A stretch of DNA of 55,753 nt, taken from positions 1 to 55,753 of the forward strand of contig JACNKV010000069.1 of NCBI GenBank assembly GCA_014381855.1, read 5' to 3'. The first letter of the stretch is position 1; every line of letters starts with the position of its first letter. Below are positions 8,644 through 16,778 of this stretch, one piece after another. The notes below the pieces were generated by a model, which did not search any database, was not told the DNA's origin, and saw only the letters and a list, made by a program, of their open reading frames with translations. The translations under genes were made by a program, and so were the position numbers. Origin of the DNA: Fidelibacterota bacterium. Lineage in GTDB: Bacteria > Fidelibacterota > Marinisomatia > Marinisomatales > JACNKV01.

Positions 8644-9004
8644 AATCAGTTTTTGTTCGCGATATTTCCACTTCAACCGTATCCAAGACGCCATGGACAG
8701 GAGCATGAGGTTTTCGAACACGAACGATCACTTCTGCCACATCATATTTGTCTAAAACTGCAAAGGCCACAGAATCCGCCAGTGCCTCGATCAGGTAGTA
8801 TTTATTCATGCGTGTGCAGATTTCGACCGTCCGAAAAATAGATTCATAATCCAAGGTGTTTTCAATATTGTCTGTACGTCCGGCTTTTTTTAGTGGACGA
8901 AAAAGTTCTAAATCCACTTCAAACTTGCCCCCGAGATCCTTTTCGAAATCATTGACGCCGTGGTAGCCATAAAAGACCATATTCTTTAATCGGATAACAT
9001 CCAT
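8636..9004 (-). CDS. folB: Dihydroneopterin aldolase
   Basis: FolB cleaves 7,8-dihydroneopterin to 6-hydroxymethyl-dihydropterin and glycolaldehyde, the step before FolK. The 122-residue protein carries FYGYHGVNDFEKDLGGKFEVDLEL, the conserved ENTLDYESIF, the catalytic-site helix LIEALADSVAFAVLD and VRVRKPHAPVHG. ATG at 9002-9004 was preferred to a GTG two codons further upstream. Its 3' end overlaps folK, and the two encode consecutive pathway steps. Confidence 0.95.
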   Translation of the reverse strand: MDVIRLKNMVFYGYHGVNDFEKDLGGKFEVDLELFRPLKKAGRTDNIENTLDYESIFRTVEICTRMNKYYLIEALADSVAFAVLDKYDVAEVIVRVRKPHAPVHGVLDTVEVEISRTKTDYV

Positions 9005-9075
9005 AGGCACAAAATTTACTCAGGACGTCGGAGTTGAGTCAACCACTGGTTCAGGTATTTTGTCAGGTTATTTTA

Positions 9076-9792
9076 TCAAGATTCTCCGGTAAATGTTTGC
9101 GTTACTAAGATCAAGTCATACATCGCATGGGCACAGGCAGTGATACCAAATCCTCGAAACGTATATAACGCACCCAAGAAAAGTCCTGCCATAAATCGAA
9201 TAATAAACAAAGGTAAGTTGGGATTTTCACCGAAACCGCCAATAAAGTGAAAAAGCGAAAACATTACTGCCGCACCAATAACAGCCCCTGCCCTGCGAAG
9301 AGTCGTTTCCCACTGAAACACAAAACTAAGAACAGACATAAAACCTGTAATTAACAAAACTCTGAACACAAATTCTTCATAGATACCCGCCCCAATGGAT
9401 AAGACCACTTGCTGAATAACAATACGAGTCGTTGGGGACATCAAGAATGGCGTTTGAATTATCATCATGAACGCGTACAATACCCAACTCCACATAAAAC
9501 TCTCAATCAGCATAAACATAAAGTAATTTCCTCGTATTTCCGTTTCCGTCCAAGAATGTTTTTGTACGAGATATACAATGAGAAGCCCAACTATAAACAC
9601 AAAGCCAGACCCGTAATATCCAATAACACCAAACATCTCCAGAGCCTGACGCATCAGGACATCTGCAGCGTTGCGTAAATTTGGTATTTCCTCTCTTGAT
9701 AGTAGAATCAACCCAATCTCATATAACCCCACCATAGGAAGTGCAAAGATAAAGCTGTACAGCGGGGACCGTGTGGAATGCAGGTAATTCAA
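9076..9792 (-). CDS. CPBP family intramembrane metalloprotease
   Basis: A 238-residue integral membrane protein with about seven hydrophobic segments and the CPBP (CAAX-protease/bacteriocin-processing) motifs. It has EEFVFR (Glu-Glu-x-x-x-Arg) near residues 138-143, FSLFHF with the second conserved His, and the third motif HAMYDL near the C-terminus. The family cleaves membrane-anchored peptides, but the substrate here is unknown. It heads the minus-strand housekeeping run and is divergent from selD; the gap to folB is about 70 bases. Confidence 0.87.
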   Translation of the reverse strand: MNYLHSTRSPLYSFIFALPMVGLYEIGLILLSREEIPNLRNAADVLMRQALEMFGVIGYYGSGFVFIVGLLIVYLVQKHSWTETEIRGNYFMFMLIESFMWSWVLYAFMMIIQTPFLMSPTTRIVIQQVVLSIGAGIYEEFVFRVLLITGFMSVLSFVFQWETTLRRAGAVIGAAVMFSLFHFIGGFGENPNLPLFIIRFMAGLFLGALYTFRGFGITACAHAMYDLILVTQTFTGES

Positions 9793-9934
9793 CGATCAGC
9801 CTTGTTTCTGAGATGAAGGTTAGCAGGATTTATTTTCATGATAACGGCCGAATAATTTACATCAAAGCTGTACGTTAATTTGATAAATATTTATCCATAT
9901 CTGAAAATATTTGCCCTAAATTCCGATAATTCTT

Positions 9935-10993
9935 ATGACACAAAAAGACATGATTCGGCTTACAACTCTCAGTCACGGATCTGGGTGAGCGTGTAAAATA
10001 GGTCCGGAGGACCTGGCTCAGGTACTGAGTCCGCTCACGATACATGATGACGAGAGAGTCATCGTCGGTTTTAACGGTAGCGACGATGCTGCCGTAGTGC
10101 GTCTTGACGATGGTAAACTGCTGGTGCAAACTGTAGATTTCTTTACACCTGTAGTAGATGACCCTTATGAATTCGGTCAGATCGCAGCTGCGAATTCTCT
10201 TTCTGATATTTACGCGATGGGCGCGAAACCCATTTTTGCGCTTAATATCGTCGGATTCCCGATTAATACTCTTCCTAAGAAAATGCTGACGACAATCCTT
10301 CAAGGTGGTGCTGATAAAGCAAAAGAAGCCGGAATTTCCATTGTTGGCGGACATAGTATTGACGATCCGGAACCAAAATACGGATTGGTTGTCACTGGTG
10401 AGGTCAAAGAAACTGCGTTAATAACCAATCAAAACGCTAAACCCGGTGATGTTTTGATCCTGACAAAACCATTGGGAACCGGCATTATTGCTACAGCAAT
10501 TAAGCAAGGGAAGGCAAAATTGGAATGGGTCAGCGCAGCGGTGGCATCCATGAAGGAATTGAACAAAACCGCCGCTGAAGTTATGAGCTATTGTAATGTG
10601 AAATCCGCCACTGATATTACCGGGTTTGGCTTATTAGGACATTTATCAGAATTATGCAAAGCCAGTGGTGTTTCGGCGGAAATTCATTATGACAGTCTAC
10701 CCTTCCTGCCGGGCGCAAAAGAATTGGCAAAGGATAAAATTATCCCCGGAGGAACTAAACGAAATCTGAAATTTGCGTCTCAGTTCACTGAGTTTGATTC
10801 TTCTTTAAACAGAACGACACAATTAATGATTGCAGATGCTCAGACCTCCGGTGGATTATTGGTCGCCTGTTCACCGAAAAATGCTGAGAAATATCTTACA
10901 AAAATTAATTATAGGTCTTCAATAATTGCTGTTGCCGTTGGTAAAATAACCAAGAAAAAGAAAAATCTGATAACCGTAACAACTGATTCCTAA
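9935..10993 (+). CDS. selD: Selenide, water dikinase SelD, itself a selenoprotein (TGA-encoded Sec18)
   Basis: SelD makes selenophosphate, the selenium donor for selenocysteine, from selenide and ATP. A conventional gene finder would start at GTG 10097 and lose the active site. The real start is ATG 9935: the frame then reads MTQKDMIRLTTLSHGSG, TGA at 9986-9988, ACKIGPEDLAQVL and continues without a break to 10993, giving 352 residues, the normal SelD length. The TGA falls exactly where other SelD proteins have the catalytic Cys or Sec (pattern HGxG[C/U]xCK), and the catalytic Lys follows at residue 21. Further family blocks are NGSDDAAVV, the metal-binding QTVDFFTPVVDD, NSLSDIYAMG and GGHSIDDPEPKYGL. 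A hairpin suited to act as SECIS starts at the TGA. It is the first gene of a plus-strand operon. Confidence 0.94.
9986..10020 (+). promoter_or_regulatory. Sec codon TGA and bacterial SECIS hairpin in selD
   Basis: TGA 9986-9988 is followed by a two-part hairpin. The lower stem is TGAGC (9986-9990) with GCTCA (10016-10020). The upper stem is AGGTCC (10000-10005) with GGACCT (10009-10014), closed on the loop GGA. The first loop G is 17 bases after the TGA. Bacterial SECIS elements sit inside the coding region at about this distance and need a G at the start of the loop for SelB binding. Confidence 0.85.
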
Positions 10994-11003
10994 TTTATCT
11001 CTA

Positions 11004-11870
11004 ATGGGTTCCAAATCAAATCAGAACCTTCAGAATACTTATGGGAGGATAAATCTTCACCGCGAAATCGGAGGCTTAATCCGCCATTATTCAACCAACA
11101 AAACTAATATTTATGATTTGGCTCTACAAAATTTAACCTTCTCTGACTCGATAAATGTACTGGATTTAGGTTGCGGATTTGGACAATTTAGCGCTCATCT
11201 TAAAAATCTTATCCCAAATGGTTCAAACATTACCGGGATTGATCCTCTTGAAAGTAACCGTAAACCATTCTTAGACTATACAAATAAATTTCATTTCTCC
11301 GGAATATTTCATTGTCACTCTGCAAATCTTATCACGGAGCTTAAGGATAATTCTTATGATTTGATTATTTCAGGTTTTTCACTGTATTTCTTCTCTGAAT
11401 TATTGCCTGAGATTGCACGTGTCCTGAAATCGGACGGAATTTTCCTGAGCATTACCCATTCAAAATTCTCTTTGATAGAATTACTGGACGACATTCAATA
11501 CGCACTGGATATCCCTGTCCCGATAACCGCCGAACATCTTGGACTTGACCAGACTCTCGCCGATTTCAATTCTCAAAATGGTGATCGCGTACTCAAACCA
11601 TATTTTAACACCATTGATAATACTGTTTATCAAAATCAACTGGTTTTTCATCGTAAGAGTTTTGATCACTGTGTGAAATTTGTAAAATTTAAGTTGAATA
11701 CTGTTTCTCACGATTCACATTACCACAATACGTTCAATGAACAACGTTTTAAAAATCGATTATCAGATTCTATTAAGAACAAAATGGAAAAAGAAGGTTC
11801 GTATAGACTGAATAAAACCGATGCAATTTTCCGGTGTCGCCAACCGATTAAAAGGAAGACAAAAGAATGA
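11004..11870 (+). CDS. Class I SAM-dependent methyltransferase
   Basis: A 288-residue protein with a Rossmann-type SAM site. Motif I is VLDLGCGFGQFSAH near residues 51-64, followed by ITGIDP, the NSYDLIISGFSLYFF motif IV region and IARVLKSDGIFLSITHS. The C-terminal third (residues 165-288) is polar and basic and matches nothing familiar. The substrate is unknown. It begins 10 bases after selD and overlaps the following Nudix gene by 4 bases, so all three are probably co-transcribed. A role in selenium metabolism is possible from context only. Confidence 0.85.
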   Translation: MGSKSNQNLQNTYGRINLHREIGGLIRHYSTNKTNIYDLALQNLTFSDSINVLDLGCGFGQFSAHLKNLIPNGSNITGIDPLESNRKPFLDYTNKFHFSGIFHCHSANLITELKDNSYDLIISGFSLYFFSELLPEIARVLKSDGIFLSITHSKFSLIELLDDIQYALDIPVPITAEHLGLDQTLADFNSQNGDRVLKPYFNTIDNTVYQNQLVFHRKSFDHCVKFVKFKLNTVSHDSHYHNTFNEQRFKNRLSDSIKNKMEKEGSYRLNKTDAIFRCRQPIKRKTKE

Positions 11871-12871
11871 AAGAGCCAAGAGTTTATTGCCCAAAATGTT
11901 CCTCGAAAATATCGAATATTCTGCTGGATGGACGCCAGCGAGATCACTGCATAAACTGCAGGACGACGTTCTATGACAATCCCTTACCGGTTGCTTCTTC
12001 AGTTGTTGTCAACGACAAGAGAGAGATCCTATTGGTACTGCGAAAAAATGAACCTAGAGCCGGGATGTGGGGACTTCCTTCGGGATTTGCTGAAACGCAC
12101 GAAACAGTGGAAGAGGCTGCTTTGCGTGAATTGAAAGAAGAAGCCGGAATAACCGGGAGGGTCGTTCGACTGCTTGATACTAAATCACATTACAATGATT
12201 TTTACGGTGATCTGATTTGGGTTACATTTGAAGTTAAGCATTTAACAGGAGAGCCAATCGCTGGTGATGATGCCGCCGAGGTAAAATTCTTTCCGCTGTC
12301 AAAGCTTCCTGAAATTGCCTTCTCACCAAATTATCGCGCGATTCATCGCTATATAAACCGGCATCGCGACCTGTGGTCAATGCAGGATTCTTTTCATCGT
12401 CTCGAAGGCGGTAGCCGTCAGCCAAAAGGAGAAATGCCTTCGGACTCTCTTTTTCAGATTATTAGTAAGGATGCCGATACCATCACCGAGAATTGGATTG
12501 CTGATGTTCAATCGCGCTCATCCACATCGCATTACGCCACCAAACCGCATGACGAGGTTTACCAAAAAGCGCATATTGTTATTTCACAGTTTGGGAAATG
12601 GATGATTCATCCCGAACAAAAAATGGACGATATCTGGGAGTATTTTAATAAAATTGGCGGTGAACGGAAAAATGAAAAGTATCGTTTATCTGAAGTTATT
12701 TCAGCACTCAGTTTGACGAGAAAACATATTTTCGCTCATGTTTTCGCTCAAGGCGGTATCTGGGAAAAACCACTTGAGATGTACCGCTCGATGGAATTTG
12801 TATCGCGGGTGAATCTGTTCTTTGACCGGGCGACATATTACATCACGAAAGGATTTGAGGAACATCAATGA
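11867..12871 (+). CDS. Nudix hydrolase with N-terminal zinc ribbon and C-terminal RsbRD-like domain
   Basis: A 334-residue three-part protein. Residues 6-32 form a zinc ribbon (CPKC ... CINC). Residues about 40-165 are a Nudix hydrolase domain with the Nudix box GFAETHETVEEAALRELKEEAGI, which hydrolyses nucleoside-diphosphate-linked compounds. Residues about 190-334 form a separate helical domain (DTITENWIADVQ ... LSEVISALSLTRKHIFAHVF) that looks like the RsbRD N-terminal/sensor-histidine-kinase-associated helical domain, often found in stress-sensing proteins. The first two parts resemble common zinc-ribbon Nudix proteins. The added C-terminal domain is unusual and suggests a regulatory input. 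It overlaps the genes on both sides by 4 bases. Confidence 0.82.
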   Translation: MKEPRVYCPKCSSKISNILLDGRQRDHCINCRTTFYDNPLPVASSVVVNDKREILLVLRKNEPRAGMWGLPSGFAETHETVEEAALRELKEEAGITGRVVRLLDTKSHYNDFYGDLIWVTFEVKHLTGEPIAGDDAAEVKFFPLSKLPEIAFSPNYRAIHRYINRHRDLWSMQDSFHRLEGGSRQPKGEMPSDSLFQIISKDADTITENWIADVQSRSSTSHYATKPHDEVYQKAHIVISQFGKWMIHPEQKMDDIWEYFNKIGGERKNEKYRLSEVISALSLTRKHIFAHVFAQGGIWEKPLEMYRSMEFVSRVNLFFDRATYYITKGFEEHQ

Positions 12872-13908
12872 TCTATGATCTGTTAATGGCCGGAATGGCT
12901 TCTTTGGTTGATTACGTAGTACTTCACGTTCTTACCTGCCTTATTCCTGCATTTTTAATGGCAGGCGGAATGGTTACATTCATCAATCGTGAAGCCGTGA
13001 TTGTGCATCTCGGGTCACAAGCAAACCTCTTCAAATCATTTTCACTATCCGCTATCGGAGGTTCAATTCTTGCTGCATGTTCCTGCACGGCTATTCCGGT
13101 TGCAAGCGGATTGTTCTTCAGTGGTGCCGGAATTGGTGTGGCTTTTATTTTACTTTGGGCAATTCCGGCTGTGAATGTTTTAGCACTAGTTTACACCGGA
13201 AGCATTTTGGGATTAACGATGGTCGCGGCTCGTGTAATTGCCGTTCTAGTAATGGCGTTTGTCATCGGCAGTGTAATGCATTTTATTTTTCATAGCAGAG
13301 ATGAAAATACCTCTCCGCATTCTTCACAGAAAAATACTTCATTAATCGGACTGCATGAGTTTGTCGTTTTAGCCTTGCTCCTGCTCTCATTATTACTTCC
13401 GAATTTTCTCGTTCAAGATGGTAGCTACGGACAAAAAACAGCTGTCTGGGCAGTCGTAATGGTAATTTTAGGAATCTATGCCTGGTTTAAAATTCCGAAT
13501 GATAAACTTAAACAAGCACTTAGGGAATCATGGTGGTTTGTTCGGATGATCTTTCCGTTATTGCTGCTTGGAGTGTTTCTTGTAGGTATCATCGGAGACA
13601 TTCTGCCCGAAAACTGGGTGACTAAGTGGGTCGGAGACAACAGTTTAGTCTCAGTGTTTTTGGCATCTTTTGCGGGCTCGCTTACCTATTTTGCAACATT
13701 AACCGAAGCTCCATTCGTTGATACGTTTATGACAATGGGGATGGCAAAAGGTCCTGCACTCACCCTGCTTTTAACAGGTCCCGCACTCAGTCTGCCAAAC
13801 TGGATGGCAATCGCAAAAGTTTTTGGATGGAAACAATCCATTGTCTATGTTTTAGTTGTCATCCTGTTGGGAAGTACAGCAGGATGGATTTATGGAAATT
13901 TAATTTAA
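12868..13908 (+). CDS. ArsP-type permease (DUF318 family)
   Basis: A 346-residue integral membrane protein with about eight to ten hydrophobic helices. It carries the family motif ACSCTAIPVASG, with cysteines at residues 71 and 73, and a second repeat of the fold near YFATLTEAPFV ... LLLTGPALSLPNW. Relatives are permeases linked to efflux of organoarsenicals or metals, in some genomes paired with a small thiol protein. Here the thioredoxin-like gene downstream makes exactly that pair. The substrate is not visible from sequence. It overlaps the Nudix gene by 4 bases. Confidence 0.85.
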   Translation: MIYDLLMAGMASLVDYVVLHVLTCLIPAFLMAGGMVTFINREAVIVHLGSQANLFKSFSLSAIGGSILAACSCTAIPVASGLFFSGAGIGVAFILLWAIPAVNVLALVYTGSILGLTMVAARVIAVLVMAFVIGSVMHFIFHSRDENTSPHSSQKNTSLIGLHEFVVLALLLLSLLLPNFLVQDGSYGQKTAVWAVVMVILGIYAWFKIPNDKLKQALRESWWFVRMIFPLLLLGVFLVGIIGDILPENWVTKWVGDNSLVSVFLASFAGSLTYFATLTEAPFVDTFMTMGMAKGPALTLLLTGPALSLPNWMAIAKVFGWKQSIVYVLVVILLGSTAGWIYGNLI

Positions 13909-13927
13909 GGCTGAGGGAAACTCCCTA

Positions 13928-13954
13928 CTCACCCCGTCAAGGCGGGCAGACACT
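13928..13954 (+). repeat. Short intergenic palindrome with CAGRC tail
   Basis: CCCGTC - AA - GGCGGG with one G-T pair, followed by CAGAC. It is one member of the palindrome family seen in other spacers (27541, 29534, 37394, 48325, 50091). It lies between the permease and the thioredoxin-like gene. Confidence 0.5.
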
Positions 13955-13968
13955 AACCAAGGAATACT

Positions 13969-14208
13969 ATGAAAATACACGTAGCCGGTCCGGGATGCAT
14001 TCGCTGTGACGAAACGTACAAAAACGTTATCAATGCCTGCGCCGAATTAAACATATCAGCGGATATCGACCATATTCACGATGTAAAAGAATATTCTAAA
14101 TTGGGTGTGCGAATAACTCCGGCTGTTATTATCGATGGTAAAGTAGTAAAATCAGGAACCGTACCCACTATTACCGATATGAAAACAATTATCATGGATA
14201 GCTTGTGA
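13969..14208 (+). CDS. Thioredoxin-like redox-active disulfide protein (MTH895/TM0996 type)
   Basis: A 79-residue minimal thioredoxin-fold protein beginning MKIHVAGPGCIRCDE, with the active-site pair Cys10 and Cys13 and the cis-Pro region LGVRITPAVIIDGKVVKSG. Members of this small family are often encoded next to ArsP-type permeases, as here, and are thought to handle thiol exchange for the transported compound. The gene starts 60 bases after the permease stop, and the following gene overlaps it by 4 bases with a GTG start. Confidence 0.9.
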   Translation: MKIHVAGPGCIRCDETYKNVINACAELNISADIDHIHDVKEYSKLGVRITPAVIIDGKVVKSGTVPTITDMKTIIMDSL

Positions 14209-14843
14209 AAAAAGAACAAAAGAAAATCCGACAATTGAAGCGTTTTTTGAAACACGCCGATCAGTATTTGATAAATGAATTCGGTGCTAAAGAATCTCCC
14301 ATTGTAAAAGAAGACATTATCCAGAACTATCGTAATCTCATCCCGCATATACCTGATGTCGGCGGTAGAAAGAACCGGCTGTATCCGTATTTGATTCAGT
14401 CAGCATGGGCTCTATCGCTCTACCGTGCATTGAAAAAAAGAGGGAAATCTTTAGAAGCAATAAACAACCTTATTCAAAACAGCCTTAAGTCGTCTTTGTA
14501 TCGTATTCCTGTTAAGATTCGACATTTAATTGGACGGATACGACTTTCGAAGTGGAATATCAAAAAAATGAAAAACGCCGCTACCACTTCACAAGAACGA
14601 AAATATATCGATGATTGGGTTTGGGATGTTGTTGACAGCGATGGAAAAACATTCGATATTGGAATTGATTATTCTGAATGTGCCTTGGTAAAATTCATGC
14701 ATACTCAAGAAGCAGATGAGCTCACTCCTTATCTGTGCGAAACGGATTATATGGTCTATAAAGCATTTGGTATCCAGCTAAATCGGACAAAAACATTAGC
14801 CACCGGTTGTGATAAATGCAATTTCCGCATGAAATTGAATTAA
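14205..14843 (+). CDS. L-2-amino-thiazoline-4-carboxylate (ATC) hydrolase-like protein
   Basis: A 212-residue protein that appears to belong to the ATC-hydrolase family. The second half has FDIGIDYSECALVKFMHTQEADELTPYLCETDYMVYKAF, then LNRTKTLATGCDKCNFRMKLN, matching the family pattern of an F/Y-x-E-C site, an L-x-P-Y-x-C-x-x-D block and a C-terminal GG/GCD-x-C-x-F motif. Named members open a cyclic thiazoline to cysteine; most family members have no proven substrate. The first 100 residues are helical and basic. The start is GTG at 14205, overlapping the upstream stop. It is the last gene of the selD operon. Confidence 0.7.
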   Translation: MKKEQKKIRQLKRFLKHADQYLINEFGAKESPIVKEDIIQNYRNLIPHIPDVGGRKNRLYPYLIQSAWALSLYRALKKRGKSLEAINNLIQNSLKSSLYRIPVKIRHLIGRIRLSKWNIKKMKNAATTSQERKYIDDWVWDVVDSDGKTFDIGIDYSECALVKFMHTQEADELTPYLCETDYMVYKAFGIQLNRTKTLATGCDKCNFRMKLN

Positions 14844-15315
14844 TTACCCAATCTTTTGTTCCACCACTGACTAACTCTCCCACCTTCAAACCCTTCCTAA
14901 ACTAATCAACCACTATTAGCTGTATTAGTTATTACAGTATTTTTAAATTAATGATGAAAAACCCTTGCAACCATTTTTCAAATACCGTTAAAATTGATAA
15001 GCGGATATGTTAATCTTTGAATGAATTGCACGATCATAACATAAAGTGTCTTTGATAAACAAACAAAAATTCCAATCTGAATTTCGCAGTCGCGACGTAG
15101 TTCGTTCACGAACATTCGTTATCCATCCGCCTGGTTATCATAATATAAAATAATCTCAGCAACGAAGCCGAACATGATCACCACCTCCAACCACCTCATC
15201 GTGAGAAGCTTCAAAACAAATTTCACATTAGTGTATATCCGCGTAAATAGCGGTAAATATGTTATCCTAAATAATTCAAGATCTATTTTTCAAACCATTA
15301 ACCAAAAGGTAAACT
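14844..15315. other. 472-base gene-free spacer upstream of the oxidoreductase operon
   Basis: No convincing gene. The first part is pyrimidine-rich low-complexity DNA. A perfect 6-base inverted repeat GTTCGT - TC - ACGAAC lies at 15100-15113. Near 15235 there is a phrase of the GTGTATATCCGCGTAAATAG type that resembles the spacer before sufB (27985-28012). The promoter of the oxidoreductase operon must lie here. No -35/-10 pair could be named with confidence. Confidence 0.5.
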
Positions 15316-15621
15316 ATGGCTTACTGGCGTGCACCGCTTGACCTAAAAAAAGTAGAAGTCCCTCACGGGGATATTCACATTAATATCGAACATTGTAAGG
15401 GCTGCAACTTTTGTGTAGAATATTGCCCACGCGAAGTTTTGGAAATGTCTGTTGAGTTCAATCGCAAAGGCTACCATTACCCTAATGTATTAAAGGAGGG
15501 TGCCTGCGTGAACTGCAATCTCTGTGAAATGATCTGCCCGGAATTCTCCATCTTCGTTTTGGAAGGAAAAACTCGACACCCCGAAGCAGATGAAGTCATT
15601 AAAGGGAAGGAAAAATCATGA
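15316..15621 (+). CDS. korD: 2-oxoacid:ferredoxin oxidoreductase, ferredoxin (delta) subunit
   Basis: A 101-residue protein with two [4Fe-4S] motifs: Cys27, 30, 33 and 37 (CKGCNFCVEYCP) and Cys64, 67, 70 and 74 (CVNCNLCEMICP). This is the ferredoxin-type subunit that takes electrons from the catalytic subunits in 2-oxoglutarate and related 2-oxoacid oxidoreductases. Its stop overlaps the alpha-subunit start by 4 bases. The order delta-alpha-beta-gamma is common for KorDABC. 2-Oxoglutarate is the likely substrate, but a branched-chain 2-oxoacid cannot be excluded from this subunit. Confidence 0.9.
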   Translation: MAYWRAPLDLKKVEVPHGDIHINIEHCKGCNFCVEYCPREVLEMSVEFNRKGYHYPNVLKEGACVNCNLCEMICPEFSIFVLEGKTRHPEADEVIKGKEKS

Positions 15622-16778
15622 AAGCTGATCCAATCGGTGTAGCCACCGGAAATCATTACATAGATGGCGATCACGCCTGCGCAGAAGGAGCCATTGCCGG
15701 CGGATGTCGATTCCTGGCGGGATACCCAATTACGCCCTCAACCGAAGTTGCCGAACGCATGGCGGAACGATTCCCGTTTGTCGGCGGACAGTTTATCCAA
15801 ATGGAAGATGAATTAGCTTCGATGGCAGCGGTTGCCGGAGCGGCATGGACAGGCGTAAAAGCCATGACTGTCACATCCGGTCCCGGGTTTTCACTAATGA
15901 TGGAAAATCTTGGACTTGCTACTATGATGGAAGTCCCATGCGTTTTGGTGAACGTGCAGCGTGGCGGTCCCTCTACCGGATTGCCGACACTCACAGGACA
16001 GGGTGATATGATGCAGGCACGCTGGGGCTCACACGGTGATTACGAATTAATCTCCCTCTGCCCCAACTCTCCGCAGGAATGTTTTGACCTCACTATCACG
16101 GCGTTTAATCTGGCAGAAACGTACCGCGTTCCTGTGCTCTTTATGATGGACGAATGCGTCGGTCACATGACCGAAAAAGTCGTCATTCCCGAAGCCGATG
16201 AGATCGAAATCATTCCAAGAAAGTTTTATCAAGGAAAAAAAGAAGATTACCGCCCCTATCAATTCAAGGGTGACGGATCGGTTGGGCCGATGATAAAAGC
16301 TGGGGAAGGATACAATATCCATGTAACCGGATTAACCCACGATGAACGCGGATATCCGGTGATTAATGCCGAAGCTCAGGATAAGAATGTCCGCCATCTG
16401 GTGGATAAAATTCTGTTGAATGAAGAAAAGATACGAATCATCGAAGAAGATCAGGTTGAAGATGCCGATGTCGTTGTAATCTCTTACGGCATCACATCCC
16501 GCGTAGCACTGAAAGCTGTGCAGGATGCCAGAGCAAAAGGACTAAAAGTCGGTACGATGAGACTGATTACCGTTTGGCCGTTCCCTGAAAAACGTATCCA
16601 CGAACTCAGAGACAAAGTCAAAGCATTTGTTGTCCCCGAGATTAATCTCGGGCAGATTGTTCTTGAGGTTGAACGATGCGTTAGTGGGAAAGCGAAAACG
16701 ATTCTCGTCCCCCACGCCGGCGGATGGGTTCATGATCCTAACGATATTTTAAATGCGATTGAAGAAGGTGCAAAATGA
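15618..16778 (+). CDS. korA: 2-oxoacid:ferredoxin oxidoreductase, alpha subunit
   Basis: A 386-residue alpha subunit with the pyrimidine-binding domain (ACAEGAIAGGCRFLAGYPITPSTE, FIQMEDELASMAAVAGAAW, TSGPGFSLMMENLG) and the transketolase C-like domain (DVVVISYGITSRVALKAV, MRLITVWPFPEKRI). YPITPSTE and the lack of an attached gamma domain match the KorA/VorB group, which act on 2-oxoglutarate or branched-chain 2-oxoacids, rather than pyruvate enzymes. It overlaps both neighbours by 4 bases, which points to tight co-expression. Confidence 0.93.
   Translation: MKADPIGVATGNHYIDGDHACAEGAIAGGCRFLAGYPITPSTEVAERMAERFPFVGGQFIQMEDELASMAAVAGAAWTGVKAMTVTSGPGFSLMMENLGLATMMEVPCVLVNVQRGGPSTGLPTLTGQGDMMQARWGSHGDYELISLCPNSPQECFDLTITAFNLAETYRVPVLFMMDECVGHMTEKVVIPEADEIEIIPRKFYQGKKEDYRPYQFKGDGSVGPMIKAGEGYNIHVTGLTHDERGYPVINAEAQDKNVRHLVDKILLNEEKIRIIEEDQVEDADVVVISYGITSRVALKAVQDARAKGLKVGTMRLITVWPFPEKRIHELRDKVKAFVVPEINLGQIVLEVERCVSGKAKTILVPHAGGWVHDPNDILNAIEEGAK

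Noticed and set aside
8653..8841. Plus-strand ORF inside folB and folK
   Set aside because: Shadow of two well-identified genes on the minus strand.
9875..10354. 159-aa minus-strand ORF over selD
   Set aside because: It runs antisense through the real selD coding sequence and its product has no recognisable family pattern.
10097..10993. selD starting at GTG 10097 as a complete gene
   Set aside because: It lacks the whole N-terminal catalytic part; the frame continues upstream through a Sec-type TGA to ATG 9935.
15100..15113. GTTCGT-TC-ACGAAC inverted repeat as a regulator site
   Set aside because: Only 6 bases per arm, far from the operon start, and no matching site elsewhere.
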